64,000 nt of DNA from Brucella thiophenivorans (GTDB lineage: Bacteria > Pseudomonadota > Alphaproteobacteria > Rhizobiales > Rhizobiaceae): positions 1 through 64,000 of the forward strand of contig NZ_NNRJ01000014.1 in the NCBI RefSeq assembly GCF_002252445.1, written 5' to 3'. Each line of letters begins with the position of its first letter. The first letter of the stretch is position 1. The notes below the pieces were generated by a model. It saw only the letters and a list, made by a program, of their open reading frames with translations. It was not told where the DNA came from and ran no database searches. Below, piece by piece: positions 1 through 10,472 of this stretch. The translations under genes were made by a program, and so were the position numbers.

Positions 1-409
1 GAACGCCATATAGACCCCACAAACCAAAACTGTCAATGACAAAACTGTCTTATTTGAAAATTTTTTGACAAGTTTCCACAGTTGCCAAGTTTTCCACGTT
101 TTACGCTTATATAGGCACCCCCAACACATATCCTTATATATAGGGTAGGGTCACAAACCGGCCTCATTATTCAAATAGCCTTCGAATAAATTGAAAATTG
201 GTCACCATTCGCTGTGATTAACGAAAGCCGATCCGCTTATCGTTGACTTCGCACGCTTCGGCAGGCAAAACTCAATAACCCCGTTTGAGGGACTTCCATA
301 ATAAGGGAAGACACCATACGTCGGACAGCAGCAAAGCTGCTTTCTGGGAAATGATGTTCACGCACCTTTTTGGCGCGGCCAGATTTGAAGAAGGGCCTAC
401 AAAAACAGC
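1..409. other. AT-rich intergenic region upstream of the M23 peptidase gene
   Basis: I see no convincing gene here. The first ~230 bases are very AT-rich and contain a TTGACA hexamer at 65-70 and a TATATA at 108-113, but the spacing between them does not make a standard promoter. ORFs on the minus strand through 237-598 are shadows that run into the peptidase gene. The region probably holds the promoter and leader of the gene starting at 410. Confidence 0.5.
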
Positions 410-2365
410 ATGAATGAATTGGGGCCCAATAATCTGGATCCGGGTGACGAGCCCCCGCTGACAATCGGCGGACGGCGACGCCCGCCCGACCGGCGCGAAG
501 TTTCGGCGCGTTGGCTTGCTGGCACATTTCTGACGGGTGTTACTTCTTGTATGCTGATTGGCGTCGCATTGTTTGCCGCACTTGATGGCCGCGAACAATT
601 GGCGACACCCCCGGAAATTCTTGCACGCAATGACATGCCTGGTGTTGTTAATGATACGGGCGTCACCAAAGGTGCGCGCCTTGTCAGTACAATCTCAAAG
701 CAAAAGGCCAATGATCGCCGCCGCTTCGACCTCTCAACAATGCAGAAGGTCGGCGAGCGCGAAGTCATTCGCACAAGGCCTTTCGAGCTGGTCCATATGG
801 CATTGGCCGTCGATCACCCATCAAACCGGAAATATCCGGCATTTGATGGGATGTCCATTTTCTCAGAAGGGCCCGCAGCCCCCCAACCTGCCGATACCGG
901 TCAGATTTACGGGGCAAAAGTTGAAAGTGAGGTCAGCCTGCAAGTTGCTGACTTCCCGCTCAACAGCACAACTTTTGATGCCTCAAGCGATCTGACCGTC
1001 GATGAAGTGGAGAAAGTGGTTCGCGACACCGGTGTTCTGCTGACGGACGGCGATGTTCAGGTTGCTTCTTTGCATTATGTTGACCCTGCACGTTTTGGTG
1101 GAACGGATTCCTCTTTTGCGCTTAGCCCGGCACTTGGAGTAAAAATTACACAGGAAAATGTCAGCGTCGCCCAACGTGCCGATGATGAAGAAGCCACAGA
1201 TGGTTTCTCGGAAGAATTAATTCCTTTCCATCAGACGATGGACATCCATCAAGCGCTGCAAGATGCAGGCTATACGGGTGAAGACGCCTCCAATATGGCT
1301 GACGCGCTGACCAAATTGCTCAATTCGCCACGCCTTAAAGAAGGCAGCGTCTTGCGGATCGGCACAGAAACACAAGATGGCGAAGATCGGGTCGTCAGGG
1401 CGAGTGTTTATCATCGCACAACACATCTGGTGACCGTTTCGCTAAATGATCGTAAGCAATATGTGCCGTCTGATCAGCCTGAAGAAACACCGCTTCTTGC
1501 ATCCGCTTTTGATGGTGATGCGCCGCCAACAGCTATTCGCGGCAATCTGCCGAGTGCATATGACGGTATCAGCCGTGCGGCCCTTGCCTATGGCATGACC
1601 GAAACAATGCGCGAAAACCTCGTAAAGATGTTAGCGACTGACGTCGATCTTCAGGCGCGGCTTTCTTCTAACGACAAGATCGATGCATTCTTCTCACTGC
1701 CAGACGATCCGGAAAAAGCAGACGGCGATTCTCAACTGCTTTTTGTTTCAGCGACATTCAGCGGAACAACACGCAAGTTCTATCGCTATCAGGCACCCGA
1801 TGGCAGCGTGGATTACTTCAATGAAGACGGCAAAAGTGCCAAACAGTTCCTGTTGCGCAATCCCGTTCCAAATGGCGTGTTCCGTTCTCCTTTCGGTATG
1901 CGCCGCCATCCAATTCTTGGCTATAGCCGCATGCATACCGGTGTTGACTGGGCCGCACCGCGCGGCACACCGATTATCGCATCAGGCAATGGTGTCGTTG
2001 AAAAGGCCGGTTGGACCAATGGTTATGGTAATCAGACTCTGATTCGTCATGCTAATGGTTATGTCAGCAGCTACAGCCACCAGAATGCGATCGCTCGCGG
2101 TGTCAGCGCCGGATCGCGCGTGCGTCAAGGGCAGGTCATTGGTTATGTCGGCTCCACCGGACTTTCCACCGGGCCGCACCTTCACTATGAGCTGATCGTC
2201 AACGGCACCAAGGTTGATCCGCTTCGTATTCGCTTGCCGGACAATAAAGCGCTGAAAGGCAAGGAGCTCGAAGCCTTCAAGCTGGAACGTGATCGTATCG
2301 ATACACTGCTAAACACGGATGATGCAGGCACAAAACTTGCATCCAGCGCATCGACGAAAAGCTGA
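410..2365 (+). CDS. M23 family metallopeptidase, membrane anchored
   Basis: 651 residues. A single hydrophobic segment at about residues 35-60 anchors the protein with the bulk in the periplasm. The C-terminal part is a peptidase M23 (LytM/NlpD-type) domain with the zinc motifs HTGVD near residue 508 and HLHYE near residue 589, preceded by the typical G-x-R-x-HP segment. The family cleaves peptide cross-bridges of peptidoglycan or activates amidases. The long middle section between anchor and catalytic domain is not recognised; it may serve as a substrate or partner arm. Both zinc motifs are intact, so it should be catalytically active. The ATG at 410 lacks a strong Shine-Dalgarno but no better start keeps the anchor. 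It is convergent with the L,D-transpeptidase gene, another cell-wall enzyme, but shares no promoter with it. Confidence 0.9.
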   Translation: MNELGPNNLDPGDEPPLTIGGRRRPPDRREVSARWLAGTFLTGVTSCMLIGVALFAALDGREQLATPPEILARNDMPGVVNDTGVTKGARLVSTISKQKANDRRRFDLSTMQKVGEREVIRTRPFELVHMALAVDHPSNRKYPAFDGMSIFSEGPAAPQPADTGQIYGAKVESEVSLQVADFPLNSTTFDASSDLTVDEVEKVVRDTGVLLTDGDVQVASLHYVDPARFGGTDSSFALSPALGVKITQENVSVAQRADDEEATDGFSEELIPFHQTMDIHQALQDAGYTGEDASNMADALTKLLNSPRLKEGSVLRIGTETQDGEDRVVRASVYHRTTHLVTVSLNDRKQYVPSDQPEETPLLASAFDGDAPPTAIRGNLPSAYDGISRAALAYGMTETMRENLVKMLATDVDLQARLSSNDKIDAFFSLPDDPEKADGDSQLLFVSATFSGTTRKFYRYQAPDGSVDYFNEDGKSAKQFLLRNPVPNGVFRSPFGMRRHPILGYSRMHTGVDWAAPRGTPIIASGNGVVEKAGWTNGYGNQTLIRHANGYVSSYSHQNAIARGVSAGSRVRQGQVIGYVGSTGLSTGPHLHYELIVNGTKVDPLRIRLPDNKALKGKELEAFKLERDRIDTLLNTDDAGTKLASSASTKS

Positions 2366-2373
2366 TGCTTGCA

Positions 2374-2576
2374 GAGCATGTCTCTCAAAAGTGGGAACCG
2401 GTTTTGGGAGACATGCGTAAAAACAAAGAATTAGAGCGTACGCAGTGAATACGATAAAGCGCCACACGCTCTAGAGCATAATCTGACCTTCGTTAAACGA
2501 GGATCGATAAGATTATACTTAAGATAAAAGAGGCAGAGCGCCAATCTGATCCAATCAGATCGAAAGGCACTCTAAA
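2374..2576. repeat. Composite hairpin repeat, family A copy 1
   Basis: Arms 2376-2390 and 2402-2416 pair over 15 positions with one mismatch around a loop of the AAAAGTG...ACCGGTTTT type. Second and third imperfect palindromes beginning AGAGCG follow (about 2433-2475 and 2533-2575). The repeat starts 8 bases after the peptidase stop codon. Related copies lie near 19542, 23941, 33575, 51297, 62384 and 62636. It resembles the mosaic intergenic elements (RIME-like) known from Rhizobiales; the exact family name is inference. Confidence 0.75.
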
Positions 2577-2577
2577 C

Positions 2578-2611
2578 AAAAGGCCCAAAATCGAAATCGA
2601 TTCTGGGCCTA
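2578..2611 (-). terminator. Intrinsic terminator of the L,D-transpeptidase gene
   Basis: Stem arms AGGCCCA (2581-2587) and TGGGCCT (2604-2610), extended by further pairing through the ATCG-rich loop. Read on the minus strand the stem is followed by TTTTGTTT. It lies 25 bases beyond the transpeptidase stop codon. Confidence 0.75.
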
Positions 2612-2635
2612 TTCCATGAGCGCTTGCCGCAAAGC

Positions 2636-4063
2636 TTAATCGGTGAACTCAACCGTTACACCCGGCTTCACGAGCTTTGCCAGTTCTTCGGCATCCCAAT
2701 TGGTCAGACGCACACAGCCATGGCTGGATGTTTTGCCAATGCGCGATGGTTCAGGCGTTCCATGAATACCATAAGTCGGCTTGGAAAGCGCGATCCAGAC
2801 CGTACCAACTGGACCGTTCGGACCAGGCGGGATAGTCAGAACCTTGTCATTGCTGCCCTGCTTGAAATTGATCTTCGGATTATAGGTATAATTCGGATTG
2901 ATCGCGATGCGCTGCACCTGCACGATACCCGACGGCGATGGGGTGTCTGACGAGCCGATTGTTGAAGGATAGGCAACAACAAGCTTGCCGCTCTCATCAT
3001 AACCGCGAACCTGCTTGCGTCCCTTATCCGCAATGATGCGCGCAACCTTTGCACGCACAGGCTTTCCGAGATTCGGCACTTTAACAATTGATCCTGGCTG
3101 GTTGAAATTGACGCCCGGATTGATTTCCTTGAGATAAGCCTCGTCAATATGAAATTTCTCGCCGAGCATTTCGGTAACCGACGTATAGGCCATGGCCGGA
3201 AGTTGTGCCTTATGTGCATAATCATCGGGAATAGATGCCACATATTGACGGCCAACATCTTCGTTGGTGATTGTATATTCAGTAAAGGCTGGGCCGCCCG
3301 TTGCCTGCAACTCTGCATCGATTGCAACTTCATCGGTCGGGTTCAAAAATTTGCCTGTTATCTCGCTATAAGCTGCGGCGGCCTTATCAACATTGCTACC
3401 CGAGCGGCCATCAACAACGCCGGGAGATGAACCGGCACGATCGAGCAGAATCTGATAGGCGGCGATCTTTTCCTTGGCACCCTGCCCTTTTGGCATTTCG
3501 ATAGCGGGCGTCATATCATCCGCATTGGGGACAGCTTGCGGCTGCATCTGCGGCTGTTGATAACCCGGCTCGCGGTTAATGCTTGCGGTCGGAGATTCTG
3601 TATCAGGATATTCGGTTCCCGCCGGTGGCAATTCGGATCGCTGCACCTGTCCATCGCGGTTATAGTCATAGCCGGGAGCGGAGGGTGCTTCAGGGTAATA
3701 ATTCGGGTCCTCCGGCACATTGCCAAAGCCATCATAAGGCGCGCCACCCCCGGTTGGACCATCTGACCAACCGCCATCCTGCTGGCCACCGCTGGCATAA
3801 CGCCCGGAATCACGTGGATCTTCGATGTTGAGAACACGGCCACGGCGATCAACCGTTACCTGACGCCCATATTCATCTGTGTAAACACGCACACCACGAT
3901 CAGAACTCCGCTCACGCCCCCAGTCAAACAGCTGAGCCATCTGTACCGGTTGGGCTGCGGGAGTTGTTGCACCGCGTTCAGCGGCATGGCCACTCACACC
4001 TGCCATAAGAAGGAGAGCGGAACCAAACAAACCGAAGCGAAACATACGTGTGAGATGCGTCAT
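2636..4063 (-). CDS. L,D-transpeptidase (YkuD / ErfK-YbiS family)
   Basis: 475 residues with an N-terminal signal peptide (residues 1-27, ending AxA-like). A long Gly/Pro/Tyr-rich linker follows, then a LysM-like segment at about 270-325 (ends PGSIVKVPN), then the YkuD catalytic domain. The signature HGTPEP followed by SSHGCVRL near residues 433-448 carries the catalytic His and Cys. The family makes 3-3 cross-links in peptidoglycan or, in Rhizobiales, attaches outer-membrane proteins to peptidoglycan. The low-complexity linker may let the enzyme span the periplasm; that is inference. It is transcribed alone, with a terminator directly after it. Confidence 0.9.
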   Translation of the reverse strand: MTHLTRMFRFGLFGSALLLMAGVSGHAAERGATTPAAQPVQMAQLFDWGRERSSDRGVRVYTDEYGRQVTVDRRGRVLNIEDPRDSGRYASGGQQDGGWSDGPTGGGAPYDGFGNVPEDPNYYPEAPSAPGYDYNRDGQVQRSELPPAGTEYPDTESPTASINREPGYQQPQMQPQAVPNADDMTPAIEMPKGQGAKEKIAAYQILLDRAGSSPGVVDGRSGSNVDKAAAAYSEITGKFLNPTDEVAIDAELQATGGPAFTEYTITNEDVGRQYVASIPDDYAHKAQLPAMAYTSVTEMLGEKFHIDEAYLKEINPGVNFNQPGSIVKVPNLGKPVRAKVARIIADKGRKQVRGYDESGKLVVAYPSTIGSSDTPSPSGIVQVQRIAINPNYTYNPKINFKQGSNDKVLTIPPGPNGPVGTVWIALSKPTYGIHGTPEPSRIGKTSSHGCVRLTNWDAEELAKLVKPGVTVEFTD

Positions 4064-4198
4064 ACAAGAAACCCTGAATTACCCTAGGATTATGGATGCA
4101 TTTATATGGTTAACAATTTATTATTCAATAACAGCAAATGGCAGATGAACTGGACATGAAGATGGCAGTAAAAACTCTGCCCGTTACAGAAAAAAGAA

Positions 4199-4231
4199 AA
4201 AGCGCCACAATCGGAAGATTGCAGCGCTTTC
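4199..4231 (-). terminator. Intrinsic terminator of clpB
   Basis: Minus-strand hairpin of about 15 pairs (AAAGCGC...GCGCTTT with inner GCAATC/GATTGT) followed by a long U-rich tract. It starts 20 bases beyond the clpB stop codon. Confidence 0.85.
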
Positions 4232-4250
4232 ATAATAGCGTTCGAAAAGC

Positions 4251-6872
4251 TTAAGCTTCTTCGTCTTCCTTCAATGGCTCACCCTCGCCTAACACGCGAA
4301 TGGGACGGAAGTTAAGCCGGTCAGAGCCTGGCAATATTTTAACGATTGAACCATCAAGAATATCGCCAAGCAAAATCCGTTCGGCCAACGGGTCCTGAAC
4401 TTCCTTCTGGATAACGCGTTTCAACGGACGCGCACCATAAGCCGGATCATAACCCTTGTTTGCCAGCCATTCACGGGAATCGTCTTCAAGTTCCAGCGTG
4501 ATCTTGCGATCGTGCAACAGAACCTGCAAACGCTTCATTTGAATGTCGACAATCGAACCCATGTCCTCACGACGCAAACGATGGAACAGGATGATTTCAT
4601 CCACACGATTGAGGAATTCCGGCCGGAACGAAGCCCGTACGACACCCATCACCTCTTCACGAACACTTTCAACGTCTTCATTCTCGCCAAGATTGACGAG
4701 ATATTCAGCGCCAAGGTTCGAGGTCATGATGATCAGCGTATTGCGGAAATCAACCGTGCGACCCTGACCATCCGTCAGACGTCCATCATCAAGAACCTGA
4801 AGCAACACGTTGAACACATCAGGATGCGCCTTTTCGATCTCATCGAACAGGATCACCTGATATGGTCTGCGCCGCACAGATTCCGTCAGAACGCCGCCTT
4901 CTTCATAGCCGACATAGCCGGGAGGTGCACCGATCAGCCGGCTCACAGAATGCTTTTCCATGAATTCCGACATATCGATGCGAACCATAGCTGTGTCGTC
5001 CTGAAACAAAAACGAAGCCAAAGCTTTAGTCAACTCGGTCTTGCCCACACCGGTTGGTCCGAGGAAGATGAACGAACCGATTGGACGATTCGGATCCTGA
5101 AGACCTGCGCGTGCACGACGAACAGCTTTTGAAACAGCCTGAACTGCTTCACCCTGTCCGACAACGCGTTTGCCGATTTCATCTTCCATGCGCAAAAGCT
5201 TTTCGCGCTCGCCTTCCAGCATCCGCTCAACCGGAATGCCCGTCCAGCGCGCAACAATCTGCCCGACATGCTCAGGTGTTACTGTTTCCTCAAGCAGAGA
5301 ACCTTTGTTTTCATTGCTTTCAGCATCGACAAGCTGCTTTTCAAGCTGCGGAATTGTGCCGTAGGCCAGTTCACCAGCCTTCTGGAATTCACCGCTACGC
5401 TGAGCAGTCGCCAAAGCATTGCGTGCTTCTTCAAGCTGACGCTTCAAATCTGCCGCAAGTCCAAGCTTCTGCTTTTCCGCCTGCCATTTCGCTGTCAGTT
5501 CCGCTGATTCTTCTTCCAGATCAGTCAGTTCTTTTTCAAGTCGCTGCAACCGATCAATAGAAGCCGTATCGGTTTCGACCTTCAATGCTTCGCGCTCGAT
5601 TTTGAGCTGCATTGCGCGACGATCGATCTCGTCCAACTCTTCCGGCTTTGAATCCACCTGCATACGCAGACGCGATGCAGCTTCATCGACAAGATCAATA
5701 GCCTTATCTGGCAGGAAGCGATCCGTAATATAGCGGTTCGACAGCGTTGCTGCCGCAACAAGTGCCGAGTCGGAAATGCGAACCTTATGGTGCTGTTCGT
5801 ATTTTTCCTTCAAACCGCGAAGGATCGAGATTGTATCCTCAACAGTCGGCTCATCAACAAATACCGGCTGGAAACGCCGCGCAAGGGCTGCGTCCTTCTC
5901 AACATATTTGCGATATTCCTCAAGCGTGGTCGCACCAACGCAGTGCAATTCACCACGCGCCAGTGCGGGCTTAAGCAGGTTCGACGCATCCATAGCGCCA
6001 TCAGACTTACCAGCACCGACAAGCGTATGCATTTCATCGATGAAGAGGATGATCTGACCAGCAGCTGCCTGCGTTTCCGAAAGCACGGCCTTCAGACGTT
6101 CTTCAAACTCACCACGATATTTCGCACCGGCAATCAGGGCACCCATATCAAGCGCCATTAACTGCTTGTCTTTGAGCGATTCGGGCACATCCCCATTGAC
6201 GATGCGTAGCGCCAAGCCTTCGGCAATTGCGGTCTTACCAACACCCGGTTCACCAATCAGAACCGGATTGTTCTTGGTCCGGCGCGAAAGAACCTGGATT
6301 GTGCGGCGGATTTCGTCATCGCGACCGATAACCGGATCGAGCTTGCCAGCGCGTGCATCTTCCGTCAGATCGCGCGCATATTTTTTCAGCGCATCATAAT
6401 TGCTTTCAGCGGAAGCCGAATCGGCAGTGCGACCCTTACGCATGTCATTGATGGCCTTATTCAAAGCTGTCGGTGTCACACCAGCAGCAGCCAGAATTTC
6501 AGAGGTTTTTGCAGACTTTTCGATAGCAAGTGCTGTGAGCAAACGCTCAACCGTGACAAAACTGTCGCCAGCCTTGCTTGCCAGCTCTTCGGCAAGGGTA
6601 AAAACCTTTGCCAATGGCTGGGAAAGATAAAGCTGATCGTTACCGCCACTTACTTTGGGCAGTTTTTCAAGCGCCGACTGTAAACCAAGACGTACATCAG
6701 CACTGCGACCACCCGCACGCTCAATGAGCGACGCAACAAGCCCCTCGTCATCATCGACGAGCACTTTCAAAAGATGTTCCGGAGTAAACTGCTGATTGCC
6801 CGAGGAAAGGGCAAAAGTCTGGGCCGACTGAATAAAACCGCGAACCCGTTCGGTGTATTTCTCAATATTCAT
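4251..6872 (-). CDS. clpB: ATP-dependent chaperone ClpB
   Basis: 873 residues, the normal length for ClpB, the hexameric AAA+ disaggregase that works with DnaK. Order: Clp N-domain (1-150); first nucleotide-binding domain with Walker A GEPGVGKT near 205; a coiled-coil middle domain at about 400-525 rich in Glu/Lys/Leu; second domain with Walker A GPTGVGKT near 605 and Walker [11 protein letters not shown]. The ATG at 6872 ([12 protein letters not shown]) is chosen over the in-frame upstream start at 7070. It matches the family N-terminus and is preceded by GGAGAC, while the upstream extension has no family character and covers the promoter. The preceding DUF4167 gene ends in a terminator, so clpB has its own promoter, of heat-shock type. 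Confidence 0.97.
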   Translation of the reverse strand: MNIEKYTERVRGFIQSAQTFALSSGNQQFTPEHLLKVLVDDDEGLVASLIERAGGRSADVRLGLQSALEKLPKVSGGNDQLYLSQPLAKVFTLAEELASKAGDSFVTVERLLTALAIEKSAKTSEILAAAGVTPTALNKAINDMRKGRTADSASAESNYDALKKYARDLTEDARAGKLDPVIGRDDEIRRTIQVLSRRTKNNPVLIGEPGVGKTAIAEGLALRIVNGDVPESLKDKQLMALDMGALIAGAKYRGEFEERLKAVLSETQAAAGQIILFIDEMHTLVGAGKSDGAMDASNLLKPALARGELHCVGATTLEEYRKYVEKDAALARRFQPVFVDEPTVEDTISILRGLKEKYEQHHKVRISDSALVAAATLSNRYITDRFLPDKAIDLVDEAASRLRMQVDSKPEELDEIDRRAMQLKIEREALKVETDTASIDRLQRLEKELTDLEEESAELTAKWQAEKQKLGLAADLKRQLEEARNALATAQRSGEFQKAGELAYGTIPQLEKQLVDAESNENKGSLLEETVTPEHVGQIVARWTGIPVERMLEGEREKLLRMEDEIGKRVVGQGEAVQAVSKAVRRARAGLQDPNRPIGSFIFLGPTGVGKTELTKALASFLFQDDTAMVRIDMSEFMEKHSVSRLIGAPPGYVGYEEGGVLTESVRRRPYQVILFDEIEKAHPDVFNVLLQVLDDGRLTDGQGRTVDFRNTLIIMTSNLGAEYLVNLGENEDVESVREEVMGVVRASFRPEFLNRVDEIILFHRLRREDMGSIVDIQMKRLQVLLHDRKITLELEDDSREWLANKGYDPAYGARPLKRVIQKEVQDPLAERILLGDILDGSIVKILPGSDRLNFRPIRVLGEGEPLKEDEEA

Positions 6873-6963
6873 AATGTCTCCTTTTCCCTCCGACCCATTC
6901 TGGCATCGGAAGACTTTTGGTGACGGAGCCACCAAATTCGGCTGGCTCACTATCCAAGGAGAG

Positions 6964-6992
6964 ATATGGGAAGATCCACTAAGTTCGGCAAG
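6964..6992 (-). promoter_or_regulatory. Candidate sigma-32 (RpoH) heat-shock promoter of clpB
   Basis: On the minus strand CTTGCC (6987-6992) and CCCATAT (6964-6970) are separated by 16 bases. They resemble the RpoH consensus CTTGAA / CCCCATNT. The predicted leader is about 85 bases. A strong terminator lies just upstream at 7023-7044, so clpB needs an independent promoter. Motif reading only; no transcript data. Confidence 0.6.
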
Positions 6993-7022
6993 GCCATAAA
7001 AGCCAAAAGCGTGCAAATAAAA

Positions 7023-7044
7023 ATGGCGCGGAAAACCGCGCCAT
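7023..7044. terminator. Terminator of the DUF4167 gene
   Basis: Perfect 9-bp inverted repeat ATGGCGCGG / CCGCGCCAT with an AAAA loop. On the minus strand it is followed by TTTTATTT, about 35 bases after the DUF4167 stop. It isolates clpB transcription from the genes upstream. Confidence 0.85.
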
Positions 7045-7077
7045 CTTTTTGAAATCAAACATATTGCCAATCAGGCT

Positions 7078-8010
7078 TTATGCATCAGAATCCGCTGTTT
7101 CAGGAACTTCATCCTTAGGAACACGACGCGGGCGACCCGGACGACGTGTAACGCGGGCTGGAGCTTCTTCCTTAGCCGACGCTTCAACGGATGCTTCGGC
7201 AGCAGGTGCAGGCTTTTCAACAACCGGCGCTGCTTCTTCCGCAACTTTTGCAGGCCTTTCAGCGCGCTTAGGCTTTTCAACCACTGGCTTTTCTGCAACC
7301 GGCGTTTCAACTACCCGCGCTTCAACAACTGGTGCTGGAACTGGCTGTTCATCAGAAACCGCAGCAGCAACTGGTGCATCTATGACTGGCTGATCGGACT
7401 GCTCATCCGCATTGAAGCGTTCGCGCTGTGGGCGACGACCGCGACCAAGACGGCGTTGATCACGTCCGTCACGGCCTTCGCGGGCATCACGACCTTCGCG
7501 TGGCTGCGAACGGTTGTCAGGGCGGCCATCAGAACGATTGTCCGAACGGCCTTCCGAACGACTTTCACTGCCATCTTCGCCGTAAACAACTTCAGCTGGA
7601 GTGCCTTCGATAACAGGCTGCGGGCCGGAACCATTGACTGGCTGGTGCACAGGAGCGGCTGGCACGAAGCCGCCTTCATCCTCATCGCCACCATCATTGT
7701 CGAAGTTTTCTTCGCGCTGATATGGAATATTCTGCGCTGCCATAGCAGCCATGATGATGCGATTATAATGTTCTGCGTGCTGAAGATAATTTTCAGCCAT
7801 AACACGGTCACCAGACGCCTGAGCGTCGCGAGCCAGTGTCGTATATTTTTCTGCAACATGCTGAGCATTGCCGCGGATTTTTACATCCGGACCATTGCTT
7901 TCATAATTACGTGACAGAGGATTGGGGCCCTTGCGGTTGTTATTGTTGTTATTATTATTGTTGTTATTCCCCCGTCCGCGCATACGCCTGTTCTGCTGTA
8001 CTGGCCTCAT
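7078..8010 (-). CDS. DUF4167 domain protein, poly-Asn, likely nucleic-acid binding
   Basis: 310 residues, extremely polar. The N-terminus is Arg/Asn-rich with an uninterrupted run of 11 Asn (residues 15-25). The conserved DUF4167 segment follows at about 30-100 (the RNYESNGPDVKIRGNAQHVA region), then an Arg/Asp/Gly-rich stretch with repeated SEGRSDNRSDGR-type units, and a Pro/Ala/Val/Glu-rich C-terminal third ending in Arg-rich patches (RRPGRPRR). No catalytic motif or membrane segment is visible. The RGR-type basic ends suggest RNA or DNA binding, as is often assumed for this alphaproteobacterial family, whose function is unknown to me. It lies between prmC and clpB, the usual Rhizobiales order. 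Confidence 0.85.
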   Translation of the reverse strand: MRPVQQNRRMRGRGNNNNNNNNNNNRKGPNPLSRNYESNGPDVKIRGNAQHVAEKYTTLARDAQASGDRVMAENYLQHAEHYNRIIMAAMAAQNIPYQREENFDNDGGDEDEGGFVPAAPVHQPVNGSGPQPVIEGTPAEVVYGEDGSESRSEGRSDNRSDGRPDNRSQPREGRDAREGRDGRDQRRLGRGRRPQRERFNADEQSDQPVIDAPVAAAVSDEQPVPAPVVEARVVETPVAEKPVVEKPKRAERPAKVAEEAAPVVEKPAPAAEASVEASAKEEAPARVTRRPGRPRRVPKDEVPETADSDA

Positions 8011-8424
8011 CGTCTTCTCTTTTCAGATTAAAGGGCGTCAAATTCCTGTGGCTTAAAGACACCGGCTTCGCATTATCGAGCCATGGAGGAAGCACACCCT
8101 AAAACTTCCCACACATCGAATTGTTAAGAGTTCCGCATCGCCCACCAAAGACAACGCGAACTTTCCGGCTTGGCATTTGCAAGACCCTCCGAAAAGAAAA
8201 ACTCTCCGGAACTATTTTTGAAAGCCGTGCACTTCCGTACAAACCATCCCTTGAGAAAAACCCTCACGGGAGCATGACCTTAATTCGTCATGGAGTATTT
8301 CCGCCACCGCCCTCAAGCGGGCAAAACCATTCTGGCTATATACGGTGGCTGGAAACTAAACGGCTTCGCCGCAAATTCCAAGCGCTTTTTTGATGTCATA
8401 GCGCGTTTTTTAATTCGCAGTCTA
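8011..8424. other. Intergenic region between prmC and the DUF4167 gene
   Basis: 414 bases without a supported gene. A 90-codon plus-strand frame at 8121-8393 is basic, has no recognisable family and no good ribosome site, so I do not call it. The part next to 8010 should hold the DUF4167 promoter and has a GAGAAG ribosome site just before the start. Short inverted pieces near 8383-8415 with T-runs could be a weak terminator. Confidence 0.4.
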
Positions 8425-9303
8425 TCAAACGCCCACACCATATGAATCTATGAAAACCATGGCCCTTCTATGACCACCGAGATCAATCGCTTCATTAGTC
8501 AAGTGAAAATCAGCGCTTTCAAAAATCGCGCTCACATCGTCAAACTGGCCTGCGCCAATTTCAACGGCAACTATTCCACCTTCATATAGGTATTCATGAG
8601 CCTCATTTGCAAGGGAGCGGTAGAAATCAAGTCCGTCATCGCCACCGTCTAGAGCCGTCATCGGATCATGCTCACGCACTTCGCGCGACAGATCATCAAT
8701 GTCCTTGCTTGGAATGTAGGGCGGGTTTGAGACAATGAGATGAAACCTGCCAGTTACATTTGAAAACCAGTCGCTCTTAAGCGCCGCAAATCTCTGGCTC
8801 ACACCATTTGTTGCAGCATTTATCCTCGCCATGGCAAGCGCACCATCGGCAACATCGAGCCCAATACCATTGAGCTTATCAAACTGATGAAGAAGCGAAA
8901 TCACAATGGCACCGGTTCCGGTGCCCATGTCGAGCATCATTGCCCGACCATGCTGTTCAATCAGCTTTTCAATGTAAGGTGAAACAAGCTCCACCAGCGC
9001 TTCTGTATCAGGGCGCGGTTCAAGCGTTTCAGGCGAAAGCCGGAACGGCAAGCCGTAAAACTCGCGCGTACCGATGATGCGATGAACAGGTTCACCGCTA
9101 ATACGGCGCTCCAGCGCTTTGTTTAACTGCACGACATGATCGTCATCAATGAGCTTTTCCGGCGACGAAATCAGATCAAGCCGGGTCGCGCCCGTAACCC
9201 ATTCGACAAGAAGCCGTGCATCAAGATCAGGCGTATCAAGCTTTGCCGCACGCAATCGCGCACGGCTCGCGATCATGAGTGCATCAAGACGCTTGCCGCT
9301 CAC
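8425..9303 (-). CDS. prmC: Peptide chain release factor N5-glutamine methyltransferase
   Basis: 292 residues. PrmC (HemK) methylates the Gln of the GGQ motif in release factors 1 and 2 using S-adenosylmethionine. Visible features: SAM-binding motif [15 protein letters not shown] mid-protein and the diagnostic substrate-binding NPPY in VSNPPYIPS. The start is GTG at 9303 and overlaps the prfA stop by four bases (GTGA). Translation is therefore probably coupled to that of its substrate RF1, a common arrangement. Length is normal. Start choice is supported by the overlap. Confidence 0.96.
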   Translation of the reverse strand: MSGKRLDALMIASRARLRAAKLDTPDLDARLLVEWVTGATRLDLISSPEKLIDDDHVVQLNKALERRISGEPVHRIIGTREFYGLPFRLSPETLEPRPDTEALVELVSPYIEKLIEQHGRAMMLDMGTGTGAIVISLLHQFDKLNGIGLDVADGALAMARINAATNGVSQRFAALKSDWFSNVTGRFHLIVSNPPYIPSKDIDDLSREVREHDPMTALDGGDDGLDFYRSLANEAHEYLYEGGIVAVEIGAGQFDDVSAIFESADFHLTNEAIDLGGHRRAMVFIDSYGVGV

Positions 9304-10379
9304 GCGTTTTCGCCCAGTTCCATCAAAAGTGCAGTCTGATGATCAGAAATCAGCGCATCAACCAACTCATCCAATTCGCCCATCATCACTCGGTCGAGCT
9401 TATAGAGGGTCAAATTGATACGATGATCCGTTACGCGGCCCTGCGGAAAATTATAGGTACGGATACGCTCGGAACGATCACCCGACCCAACCTGACTGCG
9501 GCGCGACTCAGAGCGTTCGCTATCGGCCTTTTGCCGCTCCATATCATAAAGACGCGCGCGCAGAATCTGCATAGCTCGGGCACGGTTCTGGTGCTGCGAT
9601 TTCTCCGCCTGCACAACCATGATGCCCGTTGGAATATGCGTAATACGCACAGCCGAGTCAGTCGTGTTGACGTGCTGACCACCAGCACCAGAAGCGCGCA
9701 TCGTATCGATACGAATATCTTCGTTGCGAACCTCAATGTCGATCTCTTCGGCTTCGGGCAGCACGGCCACCGTTGCAGCCGATGTGTGAATGCGGCCACC
9801 TGCTTCGGTTTCCGGCACACGCTGCACGCGATGCACCCCCGATTCGAATTTTAGTTTCGAGAACACGCCCTTGCCGGAAACGGTTGCAATGATTTCCTTA
9901 AAGCCGCCCGCGTCACCGTCGCTTGCCGAAACCAGTTCGACACGCCAGCCTTTTTCGGCAGCAAACCGTTCATACATGCGGAAGAGATCGCCCGCAAAAA
10001 GTGCTGCCTCAAGTCCGCCCGTACCAGCGCGGATTTCCAAAATCGCATTCTTCTCGTCAGCCGCATCTTTTGGCAGCAGCAAAATCTGCACTTCTTGCTC
10101 AAGCGTCTCAATGCGCTTTTCGACCTCTGGCAGTTCTTCGACCGCCAGCGCGCGCATTTCGGCATCAGTGGATGCATCATCACGCATAGCGGTCAGATCG
10201 AGCGCCTCGCTACGCGCATCGGTCAGCTCGCGAATTTTACCGACAACGTCCTGAAGCTCTGAGTATTCAGAGGCCAGTTTCACATAGGTGACAGAATCAG
10301 GATTGTTCGCCATCTGGCTTTCAATCATCGAAAACCGCTTCAAAAGCTGGTCCATCCGGTCCTGTGGCAATGCGATCAT
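9300..10379 (-). CDS. prfA: Peptide chain release factor 1 (RF1)
   Basis: 359 residues. RF1 terminates translation at UAA and UAG. The stop-codon-reading tripeptide PxT is present as PET (within [10 protein letters not shown]). The catalytic GGQ is present in [17 protein letters not shown]. The N-terminal alpha-helical domain covers roughly 1-100. Located between ptsP (93 bases upstream) and prmC (4-base overlap downstream), whose product methylates the GGQ glutamine. Length and motifs are those of ordinary RF1, with no sign of an RF2 frameshift. Confidence 0.98.
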   Translation of the reverse strand: MIALPQDRMDQLLKRFSMIESQMANNPDSVTYVKLASEYSELQDVVGKIRELTDARSEALDLTAMRDDASTDAEMRALAVEELPEVEKRIETLEQEVQILLLPKDAADEKNAILEIRAGTGGLEAALFAGDLFRMYERFAAEKGWRVELVSASDGDAGGFKEIIATVSGKGVFSKLKFESGVHRVQRVPETEAGGRIHTSAATVAVLPEAEEIDIEVRNEDIRIDTMRASGAGGQHVNTTDSAVRITHIPTGIMVVQAEKSQHQNRARAMQILRARLYDMERQKADSERSESRRSQVGSGDRSERIRTYNFPQGRVTDHRINLTLYKLDRVMMGELDELVDALISDHQTALLMELGENA

Positions 10380-10472
10380 GGGTATGTCCTAAGGTATCTC
10401 AAAGTGAGAATAAGCAAAATCGGGCACAGCACAAACGGTGCTATACCCAATGATGAAATGCAATTTTCTACG

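Noticed and set aside
60-115. DnaA-box-like TTTCCAC words in an AT-rich region
   Set aside because: Only two imperfect boxes and no origin-linked genes nearby; not enough to call a replication origin.
6873-7070. N-terminal extension of ClpB
   Set aside because: The 66 extra codons have no ClpB similarity and cover the promoter; the ATG at 6872 has a ribosome site and the family N-terminus.
8121-8393. 90-codon plus-strand ORF between prmC and the DUF4167 gene
   Set aside because: Highly basic, no family, weak start, and lies in a region expected to be regulatory.
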